This document shows positions 1-8,756 of a stretch of 64,000 bases of DNA, piece by piece. The stretch's first letter is position 1, and the number at the start of each line of letters is the position of its first letter. The DNA comes from Sulfitobacter sp. S223 (lineage in GTDB: Bacteria > Pseudomonadota > Alphaproteobacteria > Rhodobacterales > Rhodobacteraceae): assembly GCF_025143825.1 (NCBI RefSeq), contig NZ_CP083560.1, positions 1,798,001 through 1,862,000 on the forward strand, written 5' to 3'. The notes under the pieces are model-generated. The model made no database searches, was not told the origin of the DNA, and saw only the letters and a program-made list of their open reading frames with translations. The translations under genes were made by a program, and so were the position numbers.

Positions 1-1
1 C

Positions 2-220
2 AAGACAACGGGTCATTATACAGCGCTTAAATCGAAGTCGGGCTACACCCTTCTCAAATTTGCAGGGCAGGCGGAAGAGCAATGCCACTTCGGTTACGAT
101 AAAACGCGTGATCGGTTTGATGTATTCGCCTATCGAGAAGGTCAGCAAATTGGAAATGCTTGGTTGAACTCTGTGTACTTATTCCCACCCACAATGCCCT
201 TGGTTGATCTCGCAAGGTGA
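2..220 (+). CDS. hypothetical protein, C-terminal part (5' end outside window)
   Basis: An open frame runs in from the left edge without a start and ends at a TGA, giving 72 residues. It contains a mixed hydrophilic segment (YDKTRDRFDVFAYREGQQ) that reads like ordinary coding sequence. I do not recognise the family and see no membrane segment or catalytic motif. The sequence after its stop is degraded, so it is the last intact gene before an accessory scar. Confidence 0.5.
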   Translation, partial: KTTGHYTALKSKSGYTLLKFAGQAEEQCHFGYDKTRDRFDVFAYREGQQIGNAWLNSVYLFPPTMPLVDLAR

Positions 221-785
221 CATCATGCTATCTGATTTATCTTATTTACTTCGGTAACAGCCCCGATATCTGGATAGTGGGAATACCATGAAGCCCGTCA
301 AACAGTGCCAGTTGATTTGCAGGTGTGATCGCCAGATCCGCGCGACCATGCTGGGGCGTCAATTTCGGAGGTAACTTCCGATCAGTGGTTTGCGCCCGGC
401 TTGGCGTAAGGTCTTTCGATGCTGCGAACAGAGCCCATGACAATATTCTGGGTATAGGTTTCTTTGAAATCGCGGCCAAAAATTCGACGACCAGTTTGTG
501 GCGGTCCTCGCTTGAGCCAAGCAGAGGACGTGAAACAGCCCATCTTTACATTTGGGCAAGCGGTTTGATCGAAGGGTACTTTTTTCTTTTGAGGATAACT
601 TAGAACTCATTCACGAATGGTCCGTTCTCGCTGCTGCCTCAAAGTGCGCAATCCGGCAACTTTAAACTAAATTGGCAGTGTCCGCGATTAGATCATCGAA
701 ATTCTGAAGATGCTGCCGGAAGTACAAATGTCCGCAAAGGGGCGTGCGATTGCAGCATGGGAAGGCAGAGCGAAGGCCCAAAAAT
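221..785. other. no intact gene; degraded intergenic stretch
   Basis: Several short overlapping frames exist on both strands, but none exceeds about 90 codons and none has a convincing ribosome site. A minus-strand frame at 246-479 ends in a peptide containing GRADLAITPANQLALFDGL, which could be the tail of a decayed gene, but I cannot name it. The position next to a broken recombinase suggests leftover mobile-element cargo. Confidence 0.4.
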
Positions 786-1457
786 TTAGGTTTCAATAGC
801 TTCCGAAATTGCCAACACATCTTCAAGTTCAACGCCAAAGTATCTAACCGTGCTGTCCATCTTCGTATGCCCCAACAGAAGCTAAATGGCGCGCAGGTTG
901 CCCGGTTTCATATATGTCTGAGTGACCTTCGTGCGTTGCATTGAATGGGTCCCATAAGCGGTCCCCTCCAACCCGATAGACGAAACCCAATCCCGCACGA
1001 TACCGGCAGACTGGCGCGTTAAGATGTGAAGGCGCTCGTGAAACCATCCAGGCCAGAGATACTCGGACCCATCCATTGGTGGATCTTCCATCCACTTCCC
1101 CAGGGAGCCGCGCGTGCGCTCGAAAATTTCGAACCGGACCGGTCTTTAGGTCTTACTTTGCAGCACCGATGCCCGTTCTTTGAACTGTCCGGATGCCATG
1201 AAATCGACAACTTTCGTCCGCACAAGGTCACAGCCGCGCAATTTGCAATCGATGACCATATTGAACAGAGCACGATCGCAATGGTTCTCTGCCAGTTCCA
1301 GTCTGCCTTGGATCGCACACACATGTTTGGGCTTCAGCGGCCGTTTCTGGCCAAAGGGGCGACCCTCTTTCCAAGCGGTGCGAAGTGGCGAATGACCGGT
1401 AAGTTTGGTTTTTGCATGACAGTTTCTCCAACCCGCCATGCCATCCCACATCGACAA
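786..1457 (-). pseudogene. tyrosine recombinase/integrase pseudogene
   Basis: The minus strand encodes, in pieces, a site-specific tyrosine recombinase of the type often annotated simply as integrase in Rhizobiales and Rhodobacterales. Recognisable blocks in order are TKLTGHSPLRTAWKEGRPFG, a segment with RLELAENHCDRALFNMVID and SKT, then DWVSSIGLEGTAYGTHSM, QRTKVTQTYMKPGNLRAI and LLLGHTKMDSTVRYFGVELE. The reading frame shifts after the SKT block (near 1146). An in-frame TAG at 882-884 replaces the Gln that normally follows NLRAI. The HxxR motif reads HSMQR, so one catalytic Arg is also lost. A likely original start lies near 1410, separated from the downstream frame by a one-base slip in an A run. 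The gene cannot make an active enzyme, and it marks an old integration event. Confidence 0.85.
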
Positions 1458-1731
1458 CCCGACGTTGACACTGCATCATATCATGAAATGCTGCGCTGCA
1501 TCCAAGGTCGGCTTCGAGCCCATTGTGTCGAATGCTGCCCGCCAGACAGGGCCTTACCGATGTTCACGCAGCCACCAGTGGGAGGCGAACGTTTGACGTC
1601 CTTGCTCCGCGGGTCCCAGTTAAGCGGCAGTATTGCGCATTCGTTCTGGTTATATCCAATCGGTTCACGACCTAAACGGCAACTTTGAGCGACATCAATC
1701 CAGAAGATGCGCAAAGGATCTAATTTGCAGT

Positions 1732-3036
1732 ATGCAGTCCGTGATTCTTATCCTCTTCTACCTTGTCATTGTCCTGATGCCCTTGTGTCTGTCGTGGGCA
1801 TTGGACTGGCCGCCGCGTCCGTTGCTTGACGACATTGCGTCGGGTCTTGGCATGGTGGCTTTTGCGATCATCCTGACCGAATTTGTCTTGTCAGGTCGGT
1901 TCAAACGTCTTTCAAAACGCATCGGAATGGATGTAATCCAGCGGTTTCACCAACTTATCGCCCGAACCGCTCTCGCTTTTGCTCTGTTACACCCGTTCAT
2001 GTTTGGAGGCACGCCGTCGGGTGGGCATCGACCATGGGATCCGACGCGTGCGTTGACTGTGACATCGGAGTTTTCTGATCTCGCGTCAGGCATAGTGGCG
2101 TACCTGCTTTTTCCTACCTTCGTATTGCTCGCCATCGCCCGGACTCAGCTGGACTACAAATACGAGACATGGCGATTGATGCACGGCATCGGCTCATTGC
2201 TTATTGCATTTCTGCTGCTTGACCACACGATCAGCGCCGGGCGTTACAGTGCCGATCCAACCATTATGTGGTTTTGGGTCGCCATGACGGGCACCGCCGT
2301 GGCTGCGCTACTGAATATCTACGTGTTTCAGCCACTGCGACAATCGACGCGACCTTGGAAGGTGACCGTAATCAAACGTCTGACGCCGTTTCAATGGCAG
2401 CTTAAGCTTGCCCCCACTGGTCACAACGGCATCACCTATGATGCTGGCCAGTTTGTATGGCTTAACATCGGGCATAGCGCCTTCAGCCATTATGAGAACC
2501 CTTTCTCGATCAGTTCGGCATCCGTGGATGGCAATGAACTGAGCTTCATCATTAAAGAGCTTGGCGATTTCACCAGAACCCTTGATCAGGTGTCTCCCGG
2601 AACACTTGCCTATATTGATGGTCCCTACGGAAATTTGATCATTGAGGGGCGCACCGCACAGGGCGTCGCCCTGATCGCCGGCGGCGTTGGCATCGCACCG
2701 ATGCTGGGTATTCTGCGTCAGATGCGTGCGACGGGCGACAAGCGCCCGGTCAAGCTGATCTATGGCAACCGGCTTCAAGAGCAGATCATTCCATCAGAGG
2801 ATTTATCGCATGAGGATGTGGTTTATGTTCTGTCAGAGCCGCCAGAAGACTGGGCCGGAGAGACGGGCCGTATCGATCCGGCGCTGCTAGAAAGACACTT
2901 CTCGCCCGAGATTTGTCAAACTTGGCTGTTTGTGCTCTGCGGGCCGCCTGCCATGATGGATGCAGTTGAGGATCATCTGCTCAGCAAAGGTACACCCTCA
3001 TCCAACATCCTGTCAGAGAGGTTCACTTATGATTGA
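1732..3036 (+). CDS. ferric reductase-like transmembrane flavoprotein (FNR-type)
   Basis: A 434-residue membrane oxidoreductase expected to pass electrons from NAD(P)H through FAD to b-type haem in the membrane. The N-terminal half has about six hydrophobic segments with paired histidines (QRFHQLIARTALAFALLHP and WRLMHGIGSLL, LLLDH), typical haem ligands of the ferric-reductase domain. The C-terminal half is a ferredoxin-NADP-reductase module: FAD motif ENPFSISSA, nucleotide motif GGVGIAPMLG, CGPPAMMD and a terminal ERFTYD. The ATG at 1732 follows AAAGGA and begins directly with a membrane segment; an upstream in-frame start would add 33 residues without hydrophobic character. The gene overlaps a tiny membrane-protein gene at its 3' end. 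The electron acceptor is unknown: metal, oxygen or a periplasmic partner are all possible. Confidence 0.8.
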   Translation: MQSVILILFYLVIVLMPLCLSWALDWPPRPLLDDIASGLGMVAFAIILTEFVLSGRFKRLSKRIGMDVIQRFHQLIARTALAFALLHPFMFGGTPSGGHRPWDPTRALTVTSEFSDLASGIVAYLLFPTFVLLAIARTQLDYKYETWRLMHGIGSLLIAFLLLDHTISAGRYSADPTIMWFWVAMTGTAVAALLNIYVFQPLRQSTRPWKVTVIKRLTPFQWQLKLAPTGHNGITYDAGQFVWLNIGHSAFSHYENPFSISSASVDGNELSFIIKELGDFTRTLDQVSPGTLAYIDGPYGNLIIEGRTAQGVALIAGGVGIAPMLGILRQMRATGDKRPVKLIYGNRLQEQIIPSEDLSHEDVVYVLSEPPEDWAGETGRIDPALLERHFSPEICQTWLFVLCGPPAMMDAVEDHLLSKGTPSSNILSERFTYD

Positions 3037-3139
3037 CCCATTCCGCCATCTGTCTCAGCGCCGCAGGGTCTGGCTTGCGCTGTTGACGGTCAATGTGATC
3101 CTCGGGCTTTTGATCTTGGCCTTCGCGCTTAGGGTTTAG
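3029..3139 (+). CDS. 36-residue single-span membrane protein coupled to the ferric-reductase gene
   Basis: The start codon overlaps the last codons of the upstream flavoprotein gene (ATGATTGA arrangement), which suggests translational coupling. The product begins MIDPFRHLSQRRR, a basic cytoplasmic head, followed by one hydrophobic helix (WLALLTVNVILGLLILAFAL) and stops almost at once. The charge distribution predicts N-in topology. It could be a small subunit that stabilises the haem-binding membrane domain. I know of no named family; support is the overlap and the clean amphitype only. Confidence 0.5.
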   Translation: MIDPFRHLSQRRRVWLALLTVNVILGLLILAFALRV

Positions 3140-3324
3140 TTCCTCCTGCTCAAGAGTGTTTTTCCTCTGGCAGTATCCGAGGCTAGGTCGCAATCCATAC
3201 GAAAGCTGCCAGTGGCGAAGAGGAAGCGAAAGGCAGGGTTGAGCCCATAGCTGTGGCGTGCTGCAAGGCGCGCCAGTGTCCGCATTCGGGACTGGAGCGT
3301 TGGCAGCCGACTTCTATCAATTGG

Positions 3325-4278
3325 TCAGAATTTCCACTCGAACCCAACGGCTTTTTCGGACACCTCCCAGAGACGCGACATGACAGTCTTGTCATGGGCG
3401 TGAGCGTTCAGTGTGCCCTTGCCGACTGGGCCGACCGCTTCCATGCGGCCCGTCGGACCGTAGAGGGCGCGTTGCTCGGTCAACGCCTCTTCGGTCGCGC
3501 ACATGACCTCGGGGTATGAGCCTTGTTGCGCAGTCTGTACCATCGGCGTCTTGGTCATCAGCCACCAGATGAAACGCATCATGCGGCTGCCACTTGTTGT
3601 GATCAGAGACGTCGCCGATGAGCCAGGATGGCAGACGAAAACCTCTACATCTTTGCGCCCCGCAGCGGCCAGCCGGTCCTGCAGTTCGTATGCAAACATC
3701 ATCTGCGCCAACTTGCTTTGCGAATAAGCGGTGTTTGCGCCGTAGCCTTCATCCCAGTTCATATCATCGAACTTGATGGTCTTGAGACCGAGGTTGTAGC
3801 CAAGGCTCGCGACGATCACGATCCGGCCCATGCTTTCCGCGATGCGATCGAAAAGCAGACCATTCAGCAGAAAATGTCCGTAGTGGTTGGTGGCAAGCTG
3901 GCTTTCGAACCCGTCGACCGTCAGCTTGCGCGTCGGCACCTGCGCGATGGCGGCGTTATTGATCAGCGCGTCGATGCGGGGCACGGTCTTCAGGACTTCT
4001 TTGCCGGCCTCGCGCACGCTGTGCAGGACGGACAGGTCCATGCGGATGAAGCTCACGTCAGCTTTCGCGCCGAATTCCTGCTTCAACTCAGCGATTGCCG
4101 CCTCTGACTTCTCGGCCGACCGGTTCAGCAACACCACCTTGGCGTTCTTCTTCAGAAGAATGCGCGTCGCTTGAAAGCCTGCGCCCGCGTTGGCGCCGGT
4201 TATGATGTAGGTCTTGCCCGATTGGTCACCGAGGCGCTCGGGCGTCCAACCTTTAGGTCCAAATGTCGTATCGGCCAT
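3325..4278 (-). CDS. short-chain dehydrogenase/reductase (protochlorophyllide-reductase-like)
   Basis: A 317-residue NAD(P)-dependent SDR. The Rossmann motif YIITGANAGAGFQ lies near residue 25, NNAA follows around residue 107, and the catalytic YSQSK near residue 185. The length and the C-terminal extension resemble the retinol-dehydrogenase/protochlorophyllide-reductase-like subgroup, but nothing links it to bacteriochlorophyll. AGGAGA sits eight bases upstream of the ATG. The gene is divergent from an AraC-family regulator across about 160 bp, an arrangement in which the regulator often controls the dehydrogenase in response to an aldehyde or other electrophile. The substrate cannot be read from the sequence. 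Confidence 0.85.
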   Translation of the reverse strand: MADTTFGPKGWTPERLGDQSGKTYIITGANAGAGFQATRILLKKNAKVVLLNRSAEKSEAAIAELKQEFGAKADVSFIRMDLSVLHSVREAGKEVLKTVPRIDALINNAAIAQVPTRKLTVDGFESQLATNHYGHFLLNGLLFDRIAESMGRIVIVASLGYNLGLKTIKFDDMNWDEGYGANTAYSQSKLAQMMFAYELQDRLAAAGRKDVEVFVCHPGSSATSLITTSGSRMMRFIWWLMTKTPMVQTAQQGSYPEVMCATEEALTEQRALYGPTGRMEAVGPVGKGTLNAHAHDKTVMSRLWEVSEKAVGFEWKF

Positions 4279-4440
4279 TGTCGGTCTCCTGCCAGCCCAA
4301 GCTGGCGGTTCTGGGTGTTATTTGTCTGAAAGCACAGATAGTAGCAGCCAGCACCTCCAAACAGGCGAAATCCTCTCTATTACTTGCCCAATCGTCTCAA
4401 CCCCGTTGCAAAGATGAAAATCCTCTGCAAGCTACAGCGC

Positions 4441-5331
4441 ATGAGCAAGGAACAGATCAAAGCCCTTATTGAGAACCGCCTGCCCGAGGCGGGCCTTGTC
4501 GATATCGCGTTGAAGGGTGTCCAGCTTTTCCGGGTGACCGAGGCCATGCCCTGCGTGCCTGCCGTATACGAGCCCACGGTTGTAGCCATCCTGAGCGGCA
4601 CCAAGGAAGCTGTGCTGGACGGTGAGCATCACGTCTATGGCAACGACAAATACCTGCTTTGCCCAATGACCCTACCGGTAGAGGCTGGCACGCCACAGGC
4701 TTCCGAAGCGGATCCTCTGCTCGGTCTAGTGATCACTTTGGATCCACGAATGATGCGCGAACTCACCATGGAGATCGAGGCTGCCGCGGGTGGCAACAGA
4801 CAGTTTCGGGGCGAAGCGCCATCAGCCTTGGTACTGGCAGCCTGGGATGCGGGGTTTACGCAGGCTTTACTGCGGCTCCTAGCGCTGCTCGACAATCCGG
4901 TTGACTTGGAGGTGTTAGGATCGGGGCGCATGCGCGAGTTGTGTTACGCGGTGCTCAAGGGGGAAGCCGGGGCCGCCGCAAGACGTGCCTTTGGTGTCGG
5001 CAACGAAATCGCGCGCACCATCGAGTATCTCTCGAACCACCTGAACGAACAGATCACCATCGAAGATATGGCCGACCATGTGGGTATGAGCCGCGCGGTA
5101 TTCCATCGGCGATTCAAAGACGCCACGACAATGTCCCCGATCCAGTTTGTGAAATCCATGCGCCTGAACAGCGCCGCGATGAAGATTGCCGAAGGCAAGA
5201 CAGTTTCGGAGGCGGCCTGGGACGTAGGTTACCAAAGCTCCTCTCAATTCAGCCGCGAGTTCAAGCGGATGTACGGCCAGTCGCCCCGGCAATGGAGCAA
5301 CGCGGTTCAGGTGCCCGAACGCCTGACCTAA
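4441..5331 (+). CDS. AraC-family transcriptional regulator (AraC_N type)
   Basis: A 296-residue regulator. Residues about 20-170 match the AraC_N ligand-binding type, with a cupin-like segment containing VAILSGTKEAVLDGEHHVYG and LPVEAGTPQAS. Two helix-turn-helix units occupy the last 100 residues (ITIEDMADHVGMSRAVFHRR and the signature around GYQSSSQFSREFKRMYGQSP). I chose the ATG giving MSKEQIKALIE because family members start there; upstream ATG (4414) and TTG (4384) codons are in frame and none has a strong ribosome site. It is divergent from the SDR gene, so autoregulation plus activation of that enzyme is the natural hypothesis. Confidence 0.85.
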   Translation: MSKEQIKALIENRLPEAGLVDIALKGVQLFRVTEAMPCVPAVYEPTVVAILSGTKEAVLDGEHHVYGNDKYLLCPMTLPVEAGTPQASEADPLLGLVITLDPRMMRELTMEIEAAAGGNRQFRGEAPSALVLAAWDAGFTQALLRLLALLDNPVDLEVLGSGRMRELCYAVLKGEAGAAARRAFGVGNEIARTIEYLSNHLNEQITIEDMADHVGMSRAVFHRRFKDATTMSPIQFVKSMRLNSAAMKIAEGKTVSEAAWDVGYQSSSQFSREFKRMYGQSPRQWSNAVQVPERLT

Positions 5332-5506
5332 GGGCGCACTCCGCACTGCAGACACACAGCCCGCTAAAGAAAAGAGACACTATTGATATCCTCAAGGCAT
5401 CGTCCGACGGGGCCCGGGCGGAACTGCTGTCAAACAGCCTCTCCTGCTGTTTCGGGGTGATGGTTGTCTTGGCCAGCCTTTCTTTTGGTCGAGGGGCGAG
5501 ACCGAC

Positions 5507-5713
5507 ATGACCAGAGCGTTCGTGTTTCCGATGCTCGTGGCGGGGATATTGATGCTGATCCTTGGTGGCGGGCTGTTCTATGGTACTTGGAAAGGCTCGG
5601 CAGGCTTTGGCGCCTCCGAGATTAAGCGCGTCGACAGGACAATGGCGCAATATGGCACGGTGGCAGAGCAGGGTCGTGGGCGCGACGGATACGGATCACG
5701 GAGTAGACCTTGA
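5507..5713 (+). pseudogene. truncated membrane protein gene at a deletion junction
   Basis: The frame starts MTRAFVFPMLVAGILMLILG, one membrane helix, and continues coherently to about MAQYGTVAEQ. Its last 13 residues (GRGRDGYGSRSRP) are an out-of-frame reading of the adjacent FAD-monooxygenase remnant. The rest of the protein, which should contain further membrane helices, is therefore missing. The start overlaps the stop of a short upstream frame (ATGA), hinting that the gene was once translationally coupled to another gene now lost. I do not recognise a named family. Confidence 0.5.
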
Positions 5714-6812
5714 GATCGAGGATCCTCACGGGCGCTACACTCTCACCGCTGATTGGGTTTTGGCCGCGGATGGGGCGCGCAGCCCGATGCGTAAGATGCG
5801 TGGGCTGCGTTTGAAAGGCGACAATTACGAGGGGCGCTATGTCATCGCGGATATTCAAATGCCGCATGACTATCCCACAATCCGCCGCGCGCTGTTTGAT
5901 CCTGATTGCAGACGCGGTGCGACGATCCTGATCCACAAGCAACCCGACAACATTTGGCGGATCGACTATCAGCTTGGCGTGGACGAGGATGAAGGCGATG
6001 CCATCAAAGAGGAAACCGTGCGGGCCTCTGTGACAGCGGTGCTCGACGAAATCGGCTATGAAGGCGATTGGCAACTGGAATGGTGGAGCATCTATTCAGC
6101 CAACACTCTGGCGCTGGATGAGTACCGCGACGGGCGTATCTTCTTCATCGGCGATTCAGCTCATATCGTCCCCATATTCGGTGTACGCGGCCTGAACAAC
6201 GGTTTGGCCGACGCGCATAACATCGCGTGGAAGCTGGCCTATGTGATGCAGGGCAAAGCCGCCCCTCCCTTGCTTGACAGCTATACACCAGAGCGTCGCG
6301 GGGCCACGTTGGATGTCTTTGCAAACGCCTCTAAATCCGCGCGTTTCATGACACCACCTACGCGCGGTTGGAAGGTCATGCGTGATGCAGCGCTAAACCT
6401 CGCGCTCAGCCATTCCTTTGCGGGACAGCTCGCTAATCCGCGCCAGATGACACCCTATACCTATTGTGATAGTCCCGTTGTGTGCGCTGATGATCCTGAA
6501 TTTAAAAGCGGGCCGCAGGTTGGTGCGATGCTGCCAGAGGCGCGGATTGGTGACGGTTATCTGACCGGGAAACTGGGTGCTGGGTTTTCTGTTCTTGTTT
6601 TCGATAAGCGCCTTGCCAACGATTTGGACATCGCGGGTGTCGCGGTCATTCTAATTGATGCTGAGTCCGAGGTTGCCCAGCAATTCGGAGCAAGACAATC
6701 CAGCGCATACCTCGTGCGTCCCGACCTTCACATCGCCGCGCGGCTGTTTGACACTACACCTGCCACCATTCAACACGCGCTGAGATTTGCAGCCGGAGAG
6801 GTTCTTCCATGA
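5673..6812 (+). pseudogene. 5'-truncated FAD-dependent monooxygenase (PobA/MhpA type)
   Basis: About 380 residues of an aromatic-hydroxylase-type flavoprotein. The mid-region motif VLAADGARSPMRKMRGL and the second FAD motif GRIFFIGDSAHIVPIFGVRG are intact, as is the helix GLADAHNIAWKLA and the thioredoxin-like tail. The N-terminal roughly 150 residues, including the GxGxxG dinucleotide fold, are absent. Family homology begins abruptly after MAQYGTVAEQ of a different gene in another frame. The remaining frame has no proper start of its own; an upstream TTG at 5562 would only read frame-shifted sequence. It cannot bind FAD normally. The intact DUF2783 gene follows and overlaps by four bases. 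Confidence 0.8.
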
Positions 6813-7000
6813 CCCCTACAGATGTCGAAGCCGTCTATGATGCTCTTGCAGCACAAATTGACAGCGTTGGACCCGAAAAGTCCGAGTTGTTTCTGATAAA
6901 GCTGGCATTGCTATTGTCGCATGAGTTCGGTGACGCCAACCGCGTCATCAAATTGATCTACGATGCCAAACGCAACCTTGATGCAGCGAACTATCGTTAA
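6809..7000 (+). CDS. DUF2783 domain-containing small protein
   Basis: A 63-residue acidic protein starting MTPTDVEAVYDALAAQID, with the family pattern ELFLIKLALLLSHEFGD and a C-terminal helix. DUF2783 genes are commonly found directly downstream of FAD-dependent aromatic hydroxylases in Rhodobacteraceae, and here the start overlaps the end of the monooxygenase remnant (ATGA). Its function is unknown; a helper for the hydroxylase is an inference from context. The enzyme partner here is truncated, so the gene may be a leftover in the process of loss. Confidence 0.7.
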   Translation: MTPTDVEAVYDALAAQIDSVGPEKSELFLIKLALLLSHEFGDANRVIKLIYDAKRNLDAANYR

Positions 7001-7033
7001 AGCCAACACCGATCTCGCCCCTACACTTGCAAA

Positions 7034-7330
7034 CTACATTTTTCGAAACTGAAGCCGTTCATTTTGGTTAATCTCCAAGAGTTCAGAAAAATGTGAGCAA
7101 TGCTCGCTGAAACGTGCAACAGGTGGGTCTGTAATCGGCGGGATTACGTCTCGGTATTTACCGCGGACATAGAGGTCACGCAGGCAGTCATTCGCGATGG
7201 ACCAGATGAAGCAGACAAGGCGGTTATGGAAGGTCTGGTTCCAGGCTCGGATGTTGCTCGGGGCTATGCGCTTATTATCAAAGCCTTGTTTTCTTTCGTA
7301 CAACCTTAAAGAGGGCCAAGGGATTACCAA
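7034..7330 (-). pseudogene. fragment of type I restriction-modification methylase hsdM (N-terminal)
   Basis: The minus strand encodes the start of the HsdM N-terminal helical domain: TFHNRLVCFIWSIANDCLRD followed by LYVRGKYRDVI (7142-7234). Intact enzymes continue with a conserved LPMTVLRRLD-type block; here the frame reads PPITDPPVARF and ends within about 35 residues. No DNA-methylase motif (NPPF), hsdS or hsdR is visible nearby. It is a relic of an R-M locus that probably entered at the adjacent tRNA-Gly gene. Confidence 0.7.
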
Positions 7331-7800
7331 GACGGCTCAGGTTCATCACAGCCCGCTTGAAGTTGAGTATTAACCGATCAATTTGCTGACATTGATATCA
7401 ATTGTAGCGATGAATTTACGGTAACAGGGGTCTCCACCAACAAGGGCATATCTTTGGGGGAAGATGAATATTGGAAGCACTCGATCTGGGCACCCGCGCT
7501 GGCCAGTGAATAAGCAATCTCAAACAGTTTCATTGACTGACCGTAAAATTGAGGTTGCGATAACCTCCAATCATGGAAGTAAGTTAAGATATTGGTTATT
7601 ATTATTTTTTATGGAGCGGCGATCCCGACTTCAAGGGTTTCGTTTTCCTTGCGTGAGTTCTGGGGGAAAGTCTGGGGGGACACCAAAAATGCTCCAGACG
7701 TTCCCGAATTCTCCCATGTCTTCAATACGCTACGTGTAGATATTTCACCCAATATTCTAGGCGAATAATTGATTTTTATGGATTTTATGGATAATTTTTC
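7331..7800. other. AT-rich intergenic scar next to tRNA-Gly
   Basis: No convincing gene. The stretch is richer in A+T than its surroundings and contains a tandem G-rich pair (TCTGGGGGAAAG then TCTGGGGGGACA, about 7658-7682) and a TGGAGCGG octamer near 7612 that matches the 3' end of the neighbouring tRNA gene. Such features are compatible with an old attachment-site region, but the matching sequence is too short to define a repeat. Confidence 0.35.
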
Positions 7801-7874
7801 TGGAGCGGGTAACGAGAATCGAACTCGTAACTAAAGCTTGGGAAGCTGCCGTGATACCTTTTCACCATACCCGC
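7801..7874 (-). tRNA. tRNA-Gly (anticodon CCC)
   Basis: Reading the minus strand gives a 74-base cloverleaf with CCA encoded. The acceptor stem GCGGGTA pairs with TACCCGC, the D stem GTGA with TCAC, and the T stem ACGAG with CTCGT around TTCGATT. The anticodon loop TTCCCAA places CCC at positions 34-36. The anticodon stem has one C-U mismatch near its top. It lies at the boundary between a scarred accessory region and core genes, a typical integration target. Confidence 0.92.
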
Positions 7875-7913
7875 GCGCCAGTGGCATTGACCTAAGCCGC
7901 AGTGCTTCATGCG

Positions 7914-8756
7914 TCAAGAGGGTTTGCGTGCAATCACATAGTTGATTTGAGCGGGCAGGGTGACGCCTTTAGAGGTCTCGTAAGGTTCAAGAGCCTTGGT
8001 CAAAGCGTCCAGCAGGTGGGCGCGCTGCACATCGTCCGCGTTGTAGTGACCTAGCGCTTTATTGGCAGGGCCAATCTGGCACATGACGCGTGCCATTGCT
8101 TCTGCGCCATCGGAAATGGTCAGGCTTTCCTCGGTGGTTTCCACTTCGGCGACAAGGCCTGCGTCTTGCATGATCTGCGCAATACGGGCCGGATCGCGCA
8201 GCGAAAAGGGTCCCGGTCCGTCAGGGGGAGATTTGGGAACCGGACCAAGGACTTCACGCGCGACCTGCGCGGGCAGCGTGAAGAACGGGTTTTCCTCAAT
8301 GGCCCCCCATGCGGAAAACGCGATACAGCCGTCATCGCGCAACGCAGAGGCGATATTTGCAAATGCGGCCGCAGGATTTTCAAAGAACAAAACGCCAAAC
8401 CGCGACACGATCCTGTCAGCGCTTTGGGGAACGAACGGATGGTTTTGGGCATCTGCTTGAAGAAAGGCGATGTTGTGCTGCCCTTTAACACGGCTATGCG
8501 CCGCTTCCAGCAACGTGGAGGAGATGTCGATCCCCGTCACATGTCCGGTGTCGCCGATGATATGCGCCACAGAAAACGTGCTGGTACCAGCGCCGCAGCC
8601 GATATCCAACACGCTGTGACCGGATTGAATATCTGCCCGCGTCAACGTGCCTTCCAGAACTTCGGCCAGCGCGGCATCCAAAGAAGCCCGTTGATCGACC
8701 CAAAGCGGGCCAGCCTGATCTGTCCAGAAGTCACGCTGATCGTCGTTGTTGCTCAT
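7914..8756 (-). CDS. class I SAM-dependent methyltransferase
   Basis: A 280-residue methyltransferase with the SAM motif VLDIGCGAGTSTFSVA (residues about 49-64) and the acidic loop TGIDISSTLLEAA. The following PQSADRIVSRFGVLFFENP resembles the UbiE/Methyltransf_11 and _25 class. Its ATG overlaps the stop of the corrinoid-activator gene upstream (8753-8756), so the two are very probably co-translated. Its substrate is unknown. The pairing with a corrinoid-protein activator hints at a role in one-carbon or methionine metabolism, but that is context only. Confidence 0.8.
   Translation of the reverse strand: MSNNDDQRDFWTDQAGPLWVDQRASLDAALAEVLEGTLTRADIQSGHSVLDIGCGAGTSTFSVAHIIGDTGHVTGIDISSTLLEAAHSRVKGQHNIAFLQADAQNHPFVPQSADRIVSRFGVLFFENPAAAFANIASALRDDGCIAFSAWGAIEENPFFTLPAQVAREVLGPVPKSPPDGPGPFSLRDPARIAQIMQDAGLVAEVETTEESLTISDGAEAMARVMCQIGPANKALGHYNADDVQRAHLLDALTKALEPYETSKGVTLPAQINYVIARKPS

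Noticed and set aside
4290-4306. GCCAGC-CCAA-GCTGGC inverted repeat in the SDR/araC intergenic region
   Set aside because: Six-base arms lying close to the SDR start; could be an operator but equally a chance hairpin, so not listed as a feature.
7612-7640. Possible duplicated tRNA-Gly 3' end (attachment site copy)
   Set aside because: Only the octamer TGGAGCGG matches the tRNA end before the sequences diverge; not enough to call a direct repeat.
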